Notes: generated by a model from the letters alone, not told the origin. A DNA stretch of 64,000 nucleotides from Streptomyces shenzhenensis (GCF_021462265.1 NZ_JAJONF010000002.1:422727-486726); one strand, 5' to 3'. Shown: positions 46,343 to 54,812, counted from the first letter of the stretch. Made by a program: numbers and translations.

Positions 46343-47229
46343 TGACCGGGTTCTGGCGTGCCGAACGTGAACTTGTATCCGGTGAAGTCTGCGAGGCGGA
46401 CGTAGCCGATGCGCTGGTAGAGGGCGTTGCTGGTGGGGTTGGCCGGGTCCGTGAACAGAACGACGTCCGTCGCGCCTGCGGCCAACGCGGCCCTGCTCAC
46501 CTCGACCGTGACGGCGCCCGCATAGCCGCGGCCCCGGAGGTGGGCCGGGGTGTAGACGGGGTCCACCCGGACCATCCCGCCGACGATCGATGTCGCGGCC
46601 GCCATGGAGACGGGAGTGCCGTCCGGTGTCTTCCAGAACGTGAAGTGTCTGTCGCCGAAGCGCGAGTCTGCCCAGGAGCCGGCGTCAATCAAGTCGATGG
46701 AGGGCTGTTCCCCGACATCGACGCAGAACTCACGACACCAGCGCACGACTTGGTCGTGGTCCTGTGCGCCCGTCAGGCGACCTCGTCCCTCAGCCTGCGG
46801 CTGCGGTGGGGTCAGTGTGCCGAGACGATAGAGATGCGTGCGCCAGAAAGGAACCAGTGCTGCGCTCGTCTGCCGTTGCCATGCATCCGCGAAGGCTGTG
46901 GCGGTGTCGTGGTCCGCGAGGACACCTGAGGGAGAGTGGCCGAGGCCGGCCAGGTGAGCCGCGAGGGTGTCGGCCTGCTCGGCGGAAAGGGGAGTGATCC
47001 ACAGGTATCCGCGCGGCGTGCGGCAAAAGATGGCACGGACCGCACCCTCCGACTCCAGCCGCCCGAAGACGCCGGCTTCGGCACCGCGCGTGCCACCCTG
47101 GCAAGTCCGCAGCTTCTCGAGTTCCGTCAACTGCATGTTGTGCAGGGCAGGCCGTGAGCGCAGGAAGTCTCCGGCTCGGGCGAGGAAGTCGTCGACGTCT
47201 TCAGCGAGTTGCCAGTCATCCGGGAGCAT
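46336..47229 (-). CDS. GNAT-family N-acetyltransferase
   Basis: A 297-residue protein. The C-terminal GNAT domain (about 150-290) has the acetyl-CoA motif YTPAHLRGRGYAGAVTVEVS and the C-terminal strand FTDPANPTSNALYQRIGYV. The N-terminal 140 residues form a second, degenerate GNAT-like half (LWITPLSAEQADTLAAHLAG), a two-domain form common in actinomycetes. Substrate unknown. The start at 47229 is acceptable (GAATCATGCTCCCG context) without a strong ribosome site. It flanks IS debris but looks intact. Confidence 0.85.
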   Translation of the reverse strand: MLPDDWQLAEDVDDFLARAGDFLRSRPALHNMQLTELEKLRTCQGGTRGAEAGVFGRLESEGAVRAIFCRTPRGYLWITPLSAEQADTLAAHLAGLGHSPSGVLADHDTATAFADAWQRQTSAALVPFWRTHLYRLGTLTPPQPQAEGRGRLTGAQDHDQVVRWCREFCVDVGEQPSIDLIDAGSWADSRFGDRHFTFWKTPDGTPVSMAAATSIVGGMVRVDPVYTPAHLRGRGYAGAVTVEVSRAALAAGATDVVLFTDPANPTSNALYQRIGYVRLADFTGYKFTFGTPEPGHR

Positions 47230-47622
47230 GATTCATGATCTCGGAAGTGCTCGACTCGGGGGAGCAGTTCGTTCAGACGTGTTGTGGCCGCCGCGGCCGA
47301 TGGATTGCTCGGCGGCTGCGGCTCTCAGCCGACCACCAAGCTGTACACCGACCGGGTCTGCCACGTCGCCCACCACCGGGGCTCCGCCGGGCACCCCCAC
47401 CTGTGCGGCCGACGCGCTCGCGGGATCAGCAGCGCCGACCACTTTTATGTGAAGTCCGCTTTTGCGTGAAGTCCGCGGCCGCCGCAAAACACCTGGTCAG
47501 CCTCGGTTTCCTCGACGAGACCGAACCCGGGCTGTTCGCACGGCCCCGCCCACACGCGCCGACCGCCCCCGCCGATCGGCGATCCTGATCCAAGCCGAAG
47601 AGCAGGACGGCACAAGACTCGC
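47230..47622. other. Region with no supported gene
   Basis: About 390 bp. An open plus-strand frame (KSAAAAKHLVSLGFLDETEP) looks mildly protein-like but has no recognisable start or family. A TGAAGTCCGC direct repeat occurs near 47451 and 47467. Confidence 0.4.
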
Positions 47623-47940
47623 TTATCGCCCCGTGAGCACTGCGCTTAGCAGGCCGGGGAAACGCGCCTCCATGTCGCCGCGGCGCACTGTGACGATCCG
47701 CTTGCGTCCTTCTGTGACGGTCCTGATGAGGCCTGCTTCCCGCAGGACGCGGTAGTGATGGGAGATCGTCGGGCTGCTCAGGCCGAGGTCGGCCTTCTCG
47801 GCGATGACCGCGCAGTCGATCGGCTCCGAACCGCGATACAGCTCGGTCATCAACGCTCGCCTGCCCGGTTCGGCCAGCGCGCTGAGAATCACCGTGAGAT
47901 CGAAGGAGTCGACCGAGGGTTCGGGCAGTGCACGCGGCAT
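47623..47940 (-). CDS. ArsR-family transcriptional regulator
   Basis: 105 residues starting at the ATG at 47940 behind AGGAGG. A single winged helix-turn-helix with ILSALAEPGRRALMTELYRG, LGLSSPTISHHYRVLREAGL and EGRKRIVTVRRGD is typical of ArsR/SmtB proteins. No metal-binding Cys cluster is visible, so it probably senses an organic ligand or redox state. It is divergent from the NmrA-like gene and shares with it an AT-richer, repeat-containing 180-bp region, which suggests it represses both. Confidence 0.92.
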   Translation of the reverse strand: MPRALPEPSVDSFDLTVILSALAEPGRRALMTELYRGSEPIDCAVIAEKADLGLSSPTISHHYRVLREAGLIRTVTEGRKRIVTVRRGDMEARFPGLLSAVLTGR

Positions 47941-47952
47941 CCGTCGCCTCCT

Positions 47953-48023
47953 CATCGTTTGACGTGCATCGAATTTTAGCCTACCGTCGCATCCCTTGAT
48001 GATTCGACAAGTATCAAACGATG
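47953..48023. promoter_or_regulatory. Candidate ArsR operator region
   Basis: CATCGTTTGA (47953-47962) and its inverse TCAAACGATG (48014-48023) are perfect 10-bp arms 51 bp apart. Inside, TTGAT (47997-48001) and ATCAA (48013-48017) form a tighter pair. The segment is clearly richer in AT than its surroundings and lies in the divergent promoter region. Confidence 0.55.
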
Positions 48024-48120
48024 TGTCGGCGGTGCGGCTGCTCGTCCTCGCCGCCGGCACGTTCGTGGCAGCCCTGATTGAAGGAGACACCGTGCCCGGT
48101 ACGTTCGAGGAGCCGACCCG

Positions 48121-48972
48121 ATGACCGGCGTACTCGTGACCGGCGGCACCGGGAAAACCGGTCGCGAGCTGGTACGACTGCTGCGTGGCAGAGGTGTGCC
48201 GGTTCGAGTGGCCAGTCGCAACCCGGCCGCCGAGGACCCGGACGCGATCCGGTTCGACTGGGACGATCCGGCCACCCATCCGGACGCCTTGGACGGACAG
48301 GACCGGGTCTTCCTGGTGGCTCCGGTGCAGAGCGGGGACCCGATGCCGTCGGTCGGGCCGTTCCTGGCCGAGGCGCAGCGCCTGGGCGTGCGCAAGGTGG
48401 TGCTTCTCGGCTCCGCCATCCCCCTTGCCCCCAGCGCGCCCGAACTGGCCGCCCAGGTCCGGGCCCAGCCCGGCTGGGTCGTGCTGCGCCCGTCCGGGTT
48501 CATGCAGAACTTCCTGAGCCCACACCCGCTGGGCGAGCGGATCCGGCGAGACGGTGAGATCCGCACCGCCGCCGGTGACGGCCGGGTGGGCTGGATCGAC
48601 GCGCGGGACATCGCGGCAACCGCCGCGGCCCTGCTGTCCGACCTTGACGCCATTCCCGGCGACCGGCATGACTACCTGCTCACCGGCCCGCAGGCGCTGA
48701 GTTACCCGGAGGCGGCAGCGATCATCACCGCCGGCACCGGGCGCCCGGTCCGGGTGATCCACGCCAGTGAGGACCAGCAGGCGGCCGATCTGCGGGCCGC
48801 GGGCATCCCCGCACAGTTCGCCGCGATCCTCGCCGCCGCCGACGCCGGCGCCCGTACCGGCCGGGACGACGAGGTCAGCACCGCGGTGCTCGATCTGACG
48901 GGCCATCCGCCGCGCACCTTCAGTCAGTTCGTTCAGGAGCACGCGGCCCGGTGGGCAGCACCAACCGCTTAG
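48121..48972 (+). CDS. NmrA-like NAD(P)-binding protein
   Basis: A 283-residue atypical SDR. The Rossmann motif VLVTGGTGKTGRELVRLL is at the N-terminus, followed by RVASRNPA and a later WVVLRPSGFMQNFL, DGRVGWIDARDIAATAAALL pattern typical of NmrA/NAD(P)H-azoreductase-type proteins. They act as redox sensors or quinone/azo reductases. It is divergent from the ArsR regulator, so the pair resembles stress-induced reductase modules. The ATG at 48121 is used because the Rossmann motif starts three residues later. Confidence 0.9.
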   Translation: MTGVLVTGGTGKTGRELVRLLRGRGVPVRVASRNPAAEDPDAIRFDWDDPATHPDALDGQDRVFLVAPVQSGDPMPSVGPFLAEAQRLGVRKVVLLGSAIPLAPSAPELAAQVRAQPGWVVLRPSGFMQNFLSPHPLGERIRRDGEIRTAAGDGRVGWIDARDIAATAAALLSDLDAIPGDRHDYLLTGPQALSYPEAAAIITAGTGRPVRVIHASEDQQAADLRAAGIPAQFAAILAAADAGARTGRDDEVSTAVLDLTGHPPRTFSQFVQEHAARWAAPTA

Positions 48973-49006
48973 GCTACGGCTACGGCCGTCCTGTCTACGG
49001 TTCGGA

Positions 49007-49023
49007 CGGGCGGGAACCGCCCG
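49007..49023. terminator. Short hairpin between convergent genes
   Basis: CGGGCGG-GAA-CCGCCCG forms a 7-bp stem with a 3-base loop between the NmrA-like gene and the leftward methyltransferase gene. It could end both transcripts, though the stem is short. Confidence 0.5.
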
Positions 49024-49030
49024 AGCGGCG

Positions 49031-49642
49031 TCAGGCGTCGATCGGACGCAGCACCGCGTAGTACGCGAACGGCGGGCCGTACAGCCGGGCGACCCGCAGC
49101 CCGGCTCCCTCCGCCAGGCTGATCAGCGAGGACGGCCGGATCTGATGCCGGTCGAAGAACTCGCCGACCACCAGCCGCCCGAGCGGCTTCAGCACCCGGC
49201 GCAGCTCGGCCAGCGTACGCGCCGGATCCGGGATCTCGCCCAGCGCCGTCACCAGGTAAGCCGCATCGAACGAGCCATCCGTAAAAGGAAGTTCATGTGC
49301 GTCGGTGCAGTTCGGCACGATGTTGTCGACGCCCTGCTCCTTGGCCCGGCGGCCCACGTGGTCGAGCATCTCTTGCTGGATGTCCAGGATGTCCAGCTGG
49401 CCGTTCGGGCCCAGCTGCGGTGCGACGTGCAGCGACTGCAGGCCGGTTCCGGGGCCTATCTCCAGGATCCTCTCGCCCTCCCGGGCCTGCAGCATGTGGT
49501 CCAGACGCTTCAGAGTCAGGAACGGCAGCGGCAGGTCGAGCAGCCAGCGCTGAGAGTACGGGTACGGCGCGGAGTCGGTGAACCACCAGGTGGCGACGGC
49601 GGCGGCAGCGCCCGCGCCGATCAATGCCCGCGAATGCCTCAT
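49031..49642 (-). CDS. Class I SAM-dependent methyltransferase
   Basis: About 203 residues. ATG at 49642 is preferred because TGGAGG lies six bases upstream; a longer start at 49693 exists. The N-terminal 25 residues are hydrophobic (ALIGAGAAAAVATWWF), a possible membrane anchor. Then come SAM motif I (ILEIGPGTGLQSLHVAPQL), LDILDIQQEMLDH, motif II-like FDAAYLVTALGEIPDPA and LAELRRVLKPLGRLVVGEFF. This fits UbiE/Methyltransf_11 enzymes acting on small molecules or lipids. The substrate is unknown. Confidence 0.88.
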   Translation of the reverse strand: MRHSRALIGAGAAAAVATWWFTDSAPYPYSQRWLLDLPLPFLTLKRLDHMLQAREGERILEIGPGTGLQSLHVAPQLGPNGQLDILDIQQEMLDHVGRRAKEQGVDNIVPNCTDAHELPFTDGSFDAAYLVTALGEIPDPARTLAELRRVLKPLGRLVVGEFFDRHQIRPSSLISLAEGAGLRVARLYGPPFAYYAVLRPIDA

Positions 49643-49855
49643 AATTCCTCCATAAATGTCCGATTGGGCCATCGAAGCATCGCTGATGGACAATCAGTTG
49701 TGTTTGTGTGCAATCTGCTTGCGTCAGCGCCGACTTTGTCGGCAGTCGACCCGAGCGGGCCGAACGAACCGCCCGTGGACCGCCGTTGCGGCAGGCCGGG
49801 GACTTCCCGAAACAGACCGGACCGCAAGCGCCGATCACGTCACGAGCTCTTCCGC

Positions 49856-50365
49856 TCAGCGGCCCGGCCGAGGGAAGGTCCGGGTCGCGAGAACCGCGCA
49901 GGCCACCGCCAGCGGCAACTCGACGAAGACCGCCATCAGCACCGCCAGCTTGAAGTCCGGACCCGGGGCAGCCGTCATGGTGTCGAACCAGGCGTCGACC
50001 AGCAGCAGGGTCGAGGTCGCGGCGGAGGTCAGGCAGGCCCGGCAGTCGCCGCGCCTGAGGAGCAGTCCGGTGGAGAGCAGGCCGAGCGCCTCAAAGCTGT
50101 CCAGACCCGTCCATGTCCAGGCCCAGTGCGAGGCCTGAGCGGTGGCCGGCAGCCCGGTGTACAGGAAGACCAGCCAGGGAATCATCGCCAGCCCGAGCAC
50201 GGTGAGGACCGTGGCCGCCCGGCGAAGCAGCAAGGGTAACGCCGAAGCGGCCGCGGCCTTCGGAAGGACCCGAGGGACACCGGAGCCCGAACCGGAGGCG
50301 CCCGCAAGGGCCCAGATGCCGGCCTTGCCGAACGGGGCGCGCAGGGGTGAGGAGGGGTGGCGCAT
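49856..50365 (-). CDS. Hypothetical four-helix membrane protein
   Basis: 169 residues from the ATG at 50365 (MRHPSSPLRAPFGK), behind GGAGAAG. Four hydrophobic helices follow at about 45-66, 85-102, 112-130 and 137-158. The loop RRGDCRACL holds a Cys pair. I do not recognise the family. It lies 46 bases downstream of the DUF4097-like mini-gene, so the two probably share a transcript controlled from the operator at 50766-50792. Confidence 0.65.
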   Translation of the reverse strand: MRHPSSPLRAPFGKAGIWALAGASGSGSGVPRVLPKAAAASALPLLLRRAATVLTVLGLAMIPWLVFLYTGLPATAQASHWAWTWTGLDSFEALGLLSTGLLLRRGDCRACLTSAATSTLLLVDAWFDTMTAAPGPDFKLAVLMAVFVELPLAVACAVLATRTFPRPGR

Positions 50366-50411
50366 GGTTCTTCTCCAACCTTGGTCGTCGGCGTGGGGCG
50401 GTGGTGCCCGC

Positions 50412-50618
50412 TCAGTGGATGTGGATGCCGCCGATGGAGGCGGCCACGGTGAGGGAGGCCGACGCGCCGTCGGAGTTCGGCAGGTCGATCTGCGGCGCGA
50501 AGCTGCTGCTGTGGGCGTCGATCCGGTAGCCGGTGCTCGATGGCACCGCAAGGTCGACCGCGCCGTCGCCGGCCGTCATGGTGCACCGTCGGGCGGTGCG
50601 GCTTGAGGTATTGATCAT
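50412..50618 (-). CDS. DUF4097-like mini-protein
   Basis: 68 residues. The ATG at 50618 has a strong ribosome site (GAGGAG). The C-terminal 50 residues (GAVDLAVPSSTGYRIDAHSS, then ASIGGIHIH) match the last repeats of the full-length DUF4097 protein at 51969 (GGVDLKVPHDATYHVDAQSS, then TTRGGIMVH). There is no signal peptide, so it is either a functional small cytosolic beta protein or a truncated duplicate. An operator-like sequence shared with the kinase operon lies about 160 bp upstream. Confidence 0.6.
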   Translation of the reverse strand: MINTSSRTARRCTMTAGDGAVDLAVPSSTGYRIDAHSSSFAPQIDLPNSDGASASLTVAASIGGIHIH

Positions 50619-50765
50619 TCCACTCCTCGTTCTCGGGAAGGCCGGTGGCCTTCCCGGTGGTTCGCGGTGACGCTGCGGGGCGGCGTACCTGCGCCGCCCC
50701 GCACCGACCATCTGCCCTCCAGCCAACAGGAGTTCGGCCGGGCCGGACACGTGGCCAGCCCACCG

Positions 50766-50792
50766 ACCCGGGGTAGGGATAACCCGCCCGTC
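50766..50792. promoter_or_regulatory. Operator shared with the kinase operon, copy 1
   Basis: The core GGGGTAGGGATAACCC (50770-50785) matches GGGGTAGGGTTTACCC at 54817-54832 in 14 of 16 positions. It lies upstream of the leftward DUF4097 mini-gene. Flanks CCCG and CGCCCGTC partly extend the dyad. Confidence 0.6.
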
Positions 50793-51081
50793 AGTCCCGG
50801 CCGTTGTTGTCGGGCGGGGTGGTGGTGCCGGTGGTGTCGGCCGGGGCGGCAGCGGCCCGCGGCTGCGCGGCGGCGCTGACTCCGGATGCGATGGCGGGCG
50901 TGACGAGGGTGAGGGTGATCGCCGCCGGTGCGGCGGCGGTCGCGGCCACGAGGTTGGCCCGTCGTGTGTGGGTGTTCGTGCTGCTGTTACCTCGAATCGT
51001 GTGTGGAGAGTGATCCGTAGGCCGTGGTGTGCGAGTGTCTCGGTTCTGGTTCCCAGGGCCTTGATCGGCCTGTGATTCCAT
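50791..51081 (-). CDS. Possible small exported protein
   Basis: An open frame of about 96 residues from an ATG at 51081, with a polar N-terminus, a hydrophobic segment (ANLVAATAAAPAAITLTLVT) at about 40-62 and a Pro/Thr-rich tail. There is no ribosome site, and the stop overlaps the operator sequence at 50791. It may be a real secreted peptide or a chance frame. Confidence 0.25.
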   Translation of the reverse strand: MESQADQGPGNQNRDTRTPRPTDHSPHTIRGNSSTNTHTRRANLVAATAAAPAAITLTLVTPAIASGVSAAAQPRAAAAPADTTGTTTPPDNNGRD

Positions 51082-51193
51082 GGCGACAGGTTGTTGAGGG
51101 CACGTGAGTGAATACCGGCGCCATGCTGTTGCCATGGCAGGGTGTTGCCGTGCCGGAGCCCCGGGGCGTCCTCGAGCCGCCGGCTCGTGGCGG

Positions 51194-51520
51194 TCAGTTC
51201 TGGTCGTCCGGCTGGTCGCCGGAGAGCGGGAGGTCGTCGAACCCCGGCACCAGGGTGGCGGCGAGATGACTCAGCCGTCCGCCGCTCGTGCGCTGGTAGG
51301 CGGTGCGGACGGCGAGTGCGGCCGCCTCGGCGTCACGCAGCCGGGCATGGGAGACGAAGAGGACGGCGAACACGGTGTCGCCCTGGCGATCGGCGAAGAC
51401 ATGCTGCAGGCCGTGGCCGACCGCCGCGGCTTGGTACAGGCCGTCGCGGACCTGTTCGCCGGGCGGCGGATCGATGGGAAGACGATTTTGGCCATGATGA
51501 TGTGCGTCGTCGAGTGAGGT
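51194..51520 (-). pseudogene. Protein-like frame without a start
   Basis: A leftward frame of about 108 codons reads HHHGQNRLPIDPPPGEQVRD, GHGLQHVFADRQGDTVFAVL and ends LPLSGDQPDDQN. Codon use is typical of the organism, but there is no ATG; only a GTG gives a 56-residue form. It may be the tail of a gene lost upstream. No family recognised. Confidence 0.35.
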
Positions 51521-51694
51521 CCGGGATCGCGTGAGAAAGCGGCCGGTACTGCGTCAGTTCCTCAGTACCGAAAGGGAAAATGGCGGGAGCGGCCACGTCG
51601 ATGCTGTCGGGTTAATCCATGGCCGTCTCCCGCCGTGCCGGTCAGTCCAGGACGAAGCCGTCTTCGCCGCGGTGGCGCCGGTTGCGACGGTTGT

Positions 51695-51880
51695 CGGGTG
51701 CACGAAGGTGCGGTGCAGCCAGCGGTCCCGGCCGTCGTAGCGGGCCTCGAACGTGGTCCGCCCGTGCACCTACAGGCGGTTGTCGACGAAGGCCAGCTCA
51801 CCGGGCTGCAGCACCAACGTCGCCGAGACGTTCAGGAAGGCGTCGCGCAACACCTCCAGGGCGACTTGGCCTCGTCGTCC
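51695..51880 (-). pseudogene. TauD/clavaminate-synthase-like oxygenase remnant
   Basis: The leftward frame LEVLRDAFLNVSATLVLQPG, ELAFVDNRL, a TAG stop at 51770-51772, then HGRTTFEARYDGRDRWLHRT is the C-terminal part of a Fe(II)/2-oxoglutarate oxygenase of the TauD/VioC type (final His and Arg of the active site in VHGRT...R). The N-terminal half is missing, so it is a relic. Confidence 0.65.
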
Positions 51881-51904
51881 AGCGGCGTGGTCGTGCTGAT
51901 CGTC

Positions 51905-51954
51905 CGAACGACGGTGGCGTCCCCGGGAGATCCCGGGGACGCCACCGTCGTTCG
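51905..51954. terminator. Strong hairpin terminator of the DUF4097 operon
   Basis: Two perfect 24-base arms, beginning CGAACGACGGTGGCGTC and ending GACGCCACCGTCGTTCG, with a 2-base loop. It lies 15 bases beyond the leftward stop of the DUF4097 gene and ends the kinase-regulator-DUF4097 transcript. Confidence 0.85.
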
Positions 51955-51968
51955 CGGCACGGGCGTGT

Positions 51969-52730
51969 TCAGTGGACCATGATGCCGCCGCGCGTGGTCT
52001 TCACCACCACGCTGTGCGGCGCGTCCGTGGCGGTGTTCGGCAGCGAGACGCTCGGCGACGACCAGGAGCTCTGCGCGTCGACGTGGTAGGTGGCGTCGTG
52101 AGGTACCTTGAGGTCGACCCCGCCGTAGCCCGTGGTGACCTTCAGGGAGACGGGTGCCGCCGTGAAGGAGGCCCTGACCACGCCGTCGGTGGTGATCACC
52201 TCGGCGTTCGGGGCGCTGCTGTCGGCGAGGGTCACCGCGCCGTACGTGCTCCGCACGGTCAGCGGGCCGGACGACTGGTCCACCTCGACCCCGCCCAGCC
52301 CGGTGGTCAGATCCAGCCGGCCGGTCAGGCCCTTCGCCTGGATCCCGGCGTCCCCGGTGCTCACCTGCGCGGCCAGGCCGGCCGGCACCGTGATCTGCAG
52401 GTGCTCCGAGCAGTCGTTGGAGCAGCCGGCGGTGACCGTGACGTTCGACCCGGACCGGGTGACGGAGACCTGCGGGACATGGCCCGTGTAGCTGCCGCTC
52501 ATGGCCACCGTGACCTGCGAGGAGCCGTCCTGACTCAGCGTCACGCCGAGTCCGTCGGCCTGGACCGTCACCTGGCCGGCGCCGGCCGCGTCCTGGTGCC
52601 AGTTGCCGTTGTACGGGTGGTGCGCCGGAAGCAAGGCGACCACGCTCCAACTGGCCACGGCGACGACCGTGACGAGGACGGCCAGTCCTAGGAGGAGGCA
52701 TCCGCGGCGCTTCTTCGGTGTGGTAGTGAT
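51969..52730 (-). CDS. DUF4097 beta-helix protein with N-terminal membrane anchor
   Basis: A 229- to 253-residue protein made of about eight beta repeats (LTGRLDLTTGLGGVEVDQSS, LTVRSTYGAVTLADSS, VSLKVTTGYGGVDLKV), the DUF4097/adhesin-like beta-helix. The first standard start is GTG at 52658, which has no ribosome site and cuts through a hydrophobic helix. The frame continues upstream as TTTPKKRRGCLLLGLAVLVT, a complete basic-plus-hydrophobic anchor, back to an ATC codon at 52730 two bases after the response-regulator stop. ATC initiation by reinitiation is therefore proposed; an ATG-to-ATC mutation is the alternative. It is the last gene of the two-component operon and probably its effector or sensor partner at the membrane surface. 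Confidence 0.75.
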   Translation of the reverse strand: MTTTPKKRRGCLLLGLAVLVTVVAVASWSVVALLPAHHPYNGNWHQDAAGAGQVTVQADGLGVTLSQDGSSQVTVAMSGSYTGHVPQVSVTRSGSNVTVTAGCSNDCSEHLQITVPAGLAAQVSTGDAGIQAKGLTGRLDLTTGLGGVEVDQSSGPLTVRSTYGAVTLADSSAPNAEVITTDGVVRASFTAAPVSLKVTTGYGGVDLKVPHDATYHVDAQSSWSSPSVSLPNTATDAPHSVVVKTTRGGIMVH

Positions 52731-52731
52731 C

Positions 52732-53376
52732 TCAAGCTCCCAGGTAGCGCAAAACGGCGAGCACGCGGCGGTGGTCTCCCGCCTCCTGCTGCAGATCGAA
52801 TTTCACGAAGATGCTGCGGATGTACTTCTCCACCGCCGCCGTGCCAATCACCAGATCGGCCGCGATCCCGGCGTTGGAACGGCCCCCCGCCATGGCCGTG
52901 AGGACCTCCCGCTCGCGCGGCGTCAGGGTGGACAGCGGATCCCGCTGCCGGCTGCCGGCCAGCAACTGCTTGACCACCTCCGGGTCGAGGACCGTCTCGC
53001 CCGCGGCGACCCGGCGCAGCGCGTCCACGAACTCCTCGGCGTCCGACACCCGGTCCTTGAGCAGGTAACCGACCCCGTTGTCATTGGTGTTGACCAGGTC
53101 GACGGCGTAGCGCTCCTCGACGTAGTGGGAGAGCACCAGGACGCCGGTCTCCGGCCAGCGGGCGCGTACCGCCAGTGCGGCGCGCAGGCCCTCGTCCAGG
53201 AAGGTGGGCGGCATCCGAACGTCCGTCACACAGGCGTCCGGCCGGTGTTCGGCCACCGCGCGCAGGAGTTGCTCCCCGTCGCCGACCGCGGCGACCACCT
53301 CGATCCCCTGTTCGCTGAGCAGCAGTTCGATGCCCTGGCGCAGCAGCGCGGAGTCCTCGGCCAGCACTACCCGCAT
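52732..53376 (-). CDS. NarL/LuxR-type response regulator
   Basis: A 214-residue protein. The receiver domain (1-120) has the acidic pair at Glu7-Asp8, the phosphoacceptor Asp52 (CVTDVRMPP), and Lys in GYLLKDRV. The C-terminal LuxR helix-turn-helix (about 148-205) reads LTPREREVLTAMAGGRSNAG. The ATG at 53376 lies 10 bases inside the kinase gene's end, so the two are coupled. It probably binds the GGGGTAGGG-type dyads at 54813-54837 and 50766-50792 (inference). Confidence 0.94.
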   Translation of the reverse strand: MRVVLAEDSALLRQGIELLLSEQGIEVVAAVGDGEQLLRAVAEHRPDACVTDVRMPPTFLDEGLRAALAVRARWPETGVLVLSHYVEERYAVDLVNTNDNGVGYLLKDRVSDAEEFVDALRRVAAGETVLDPEVVKQLLAGSRQRDPLSTLTPREREVLTAMAGGRSNAGIAADLVIGTAAVEKYIRSIFVKFDLQQEAGDHRRVLAVLRYLGA

Positions 53377-54740
53377 GGCAATTCCACCTCGATCACGGTC
53401 GGTCCACCCACCGGACTGCTGAGCCGGAACCGCCCGTCCACCCCGGACACCCGGTCCGCCAGACCAGTCAGACCCGTGCCAGCCGCGAGATCGGCTCCGC
53501 CACGCCCGTCATCGCCGACTTTAACGTCCAATCGGGCGCCCTCCCGCCGGATCTCCACCCAAGCGCGGGTCGCATGAGCATGTTTGGCCACATTGGTGAG
53601 CGCCTCGGTCACCGTGAAGTAGGCGACCGCCTCGATGGTGGAGGAGGGGCGCGGCTTCACCAGGACGTCAAGGCGCACCGGCACCGGAGCCAGCGCGGCG
53701 ACGGCGGAGAGCGCCGCCTCCAGGCCGCGGTCGGTCAGCACCGGCGGGTGCAGGCCACGGGCCAGGTTGCGCAACTCGGTGATGGTGCTGAGGGTTTCCC
53801 GCCGGACGTCCTCGACCAGCTCGTTGGTCTCGTGGTCACCGGCCTTCTTCAACCGCGAGCTGGCCCGGCCCAGGGTGATCGACATCGCCACCAGCCGTTG
53901 CTGAGCACCGTCGTGCAGGTCCCGCTCGATCCGTTTGCGCTCCGCCTCGGCGGCGTCCACCACCCGGGCTCGGCTGTCCGTCAGATCGTTGACCCGCTGC
54001 TCCAGTTCCATGCCGCGGGGCCGGGAGAGCAGCGCGACGGCCAGCGTGGTGTCCAGCGTCAGCAGGAGTTTGACGATCAGTGGGGAGAGGACCGCGCCGA
54101 CCAGCAGCGCCACCGCCGCGACCAGCAGCGCCCGGGGCAGGGAATCCACCACGAACGGCCCGAGCTGGGCCTGCCCGCCGGGCAGGCCCCGGTAGTAGGC
54201 CGGAAGCAGCACCAGGGTCAGCGGCACGGCCCAGATCAGCGCCACCCCGAGCACGGTCACCACCGCCACCGGCATCAGCAGTACGAAGTAGCCGATCAGC
54301 CGCCAGGTGCAGAGGTTGTGGATGAGCGACTGCAGCGACTTGGCCAGCCGCCACGAACAGACCGGCGCCGGCAGCTCGTCGAGTTCCAGCCCGCAGGTCA
54401 CGGCGAACCGGGCGCGCTCGACGGCGGCCAGCCGGAACAGCGCCCACCCCGCCACCACCGTGAGCGGCAGGCCCACCAGGCCTGCCGGCGCCAGGCAGAG
54501 GGCGACGACCAGCACGACCAGCACGGCCAGTCCCGCCAGCGCCACCAGACCGTCAAGTGCCAGGTGGATCGACGCCCGCCACAGCAGGGGGGAGGCCAGC
54601 GCGCGCAGCGGATTGCCCGGCACCGCCTCGCGGGGTGGCCGGGCGTCCGTCCGGGCTCTGCCGGTGGCACGGCCGACGACGTTCTCGGTCAACTGCTTCA
54701 GACCCGCTCTCGTGGGCAGTGCAGGCGGCGACCAGGTCAC
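53367..54740 (-). CDS. Sensor histidine kinase of the NarX/DesK-like HPK7 class
   Basis: About 457 residues from a GTG at 54740; longer starts run into the operator. An N-terminal cytosolic segment is followed by several membrane helices (about 65-95, 140-170 and 190-235), then HisKA_3 with the phosphoacceptor in AERKRIERDLHDGAQQRL. An HATPase domain follows with a normal N-box (TEALTNVAKHAHA) and G-boxes (VGDDGRGGAD, GTGLTGLADRV). The large membrane part and lack of an extracellular loop suggest intramembrane sensing of envelope stress, as in LiaS/VraS-like kinases. It is first in the operon with the response regulator and the DUF4097 protein. Confidence 0.92.
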   Translation of the reverse strand: MTWSPPALPTRAGLKQLTENVVGRATGRARTDARPPREAVPGNPLRALASPLLWRASIHLALDGLVALAGLAVLVVLVVALCLAPAGLVGLPLTVVAGWALFRLAAVERARFAVTCGLELDELPAPVCSWRLAKSLQSLIHNLCTWRLIGYFVLLMPVAVVTVLGVALIWAVPLTLVLLPAYYRGLPGGQAQLGPFVVDSLPRALLVAAVALLVGAVLSPLIVKLLLTLDTTLAVALLSRPRGMELEQRVNDLTDSRARVVDAAEAERKRIERDLHDGAQQRLVAMSITLGRASSRLKKAGDHETNELVEDVRRETLSTITELRNLARGLHPPVLTDRGLEAALSAVAALAPVPVRLDVLVKPRPSSTIEAVAYFTVTEALTNVAKHAHATRAWVEIRREGARLDVKVGDDGRGGADLAAGTGLTGLADRVSGVDGRFRLSSPVGGPTVIEVELPCG

Positions 54741-54812
54741 CGTCCGCGCCTCGATTCGACAAGGGGACGGTACCCAACCCGACCACCCGTCGACAGCGAG
54801 GAGAGCCCACCA

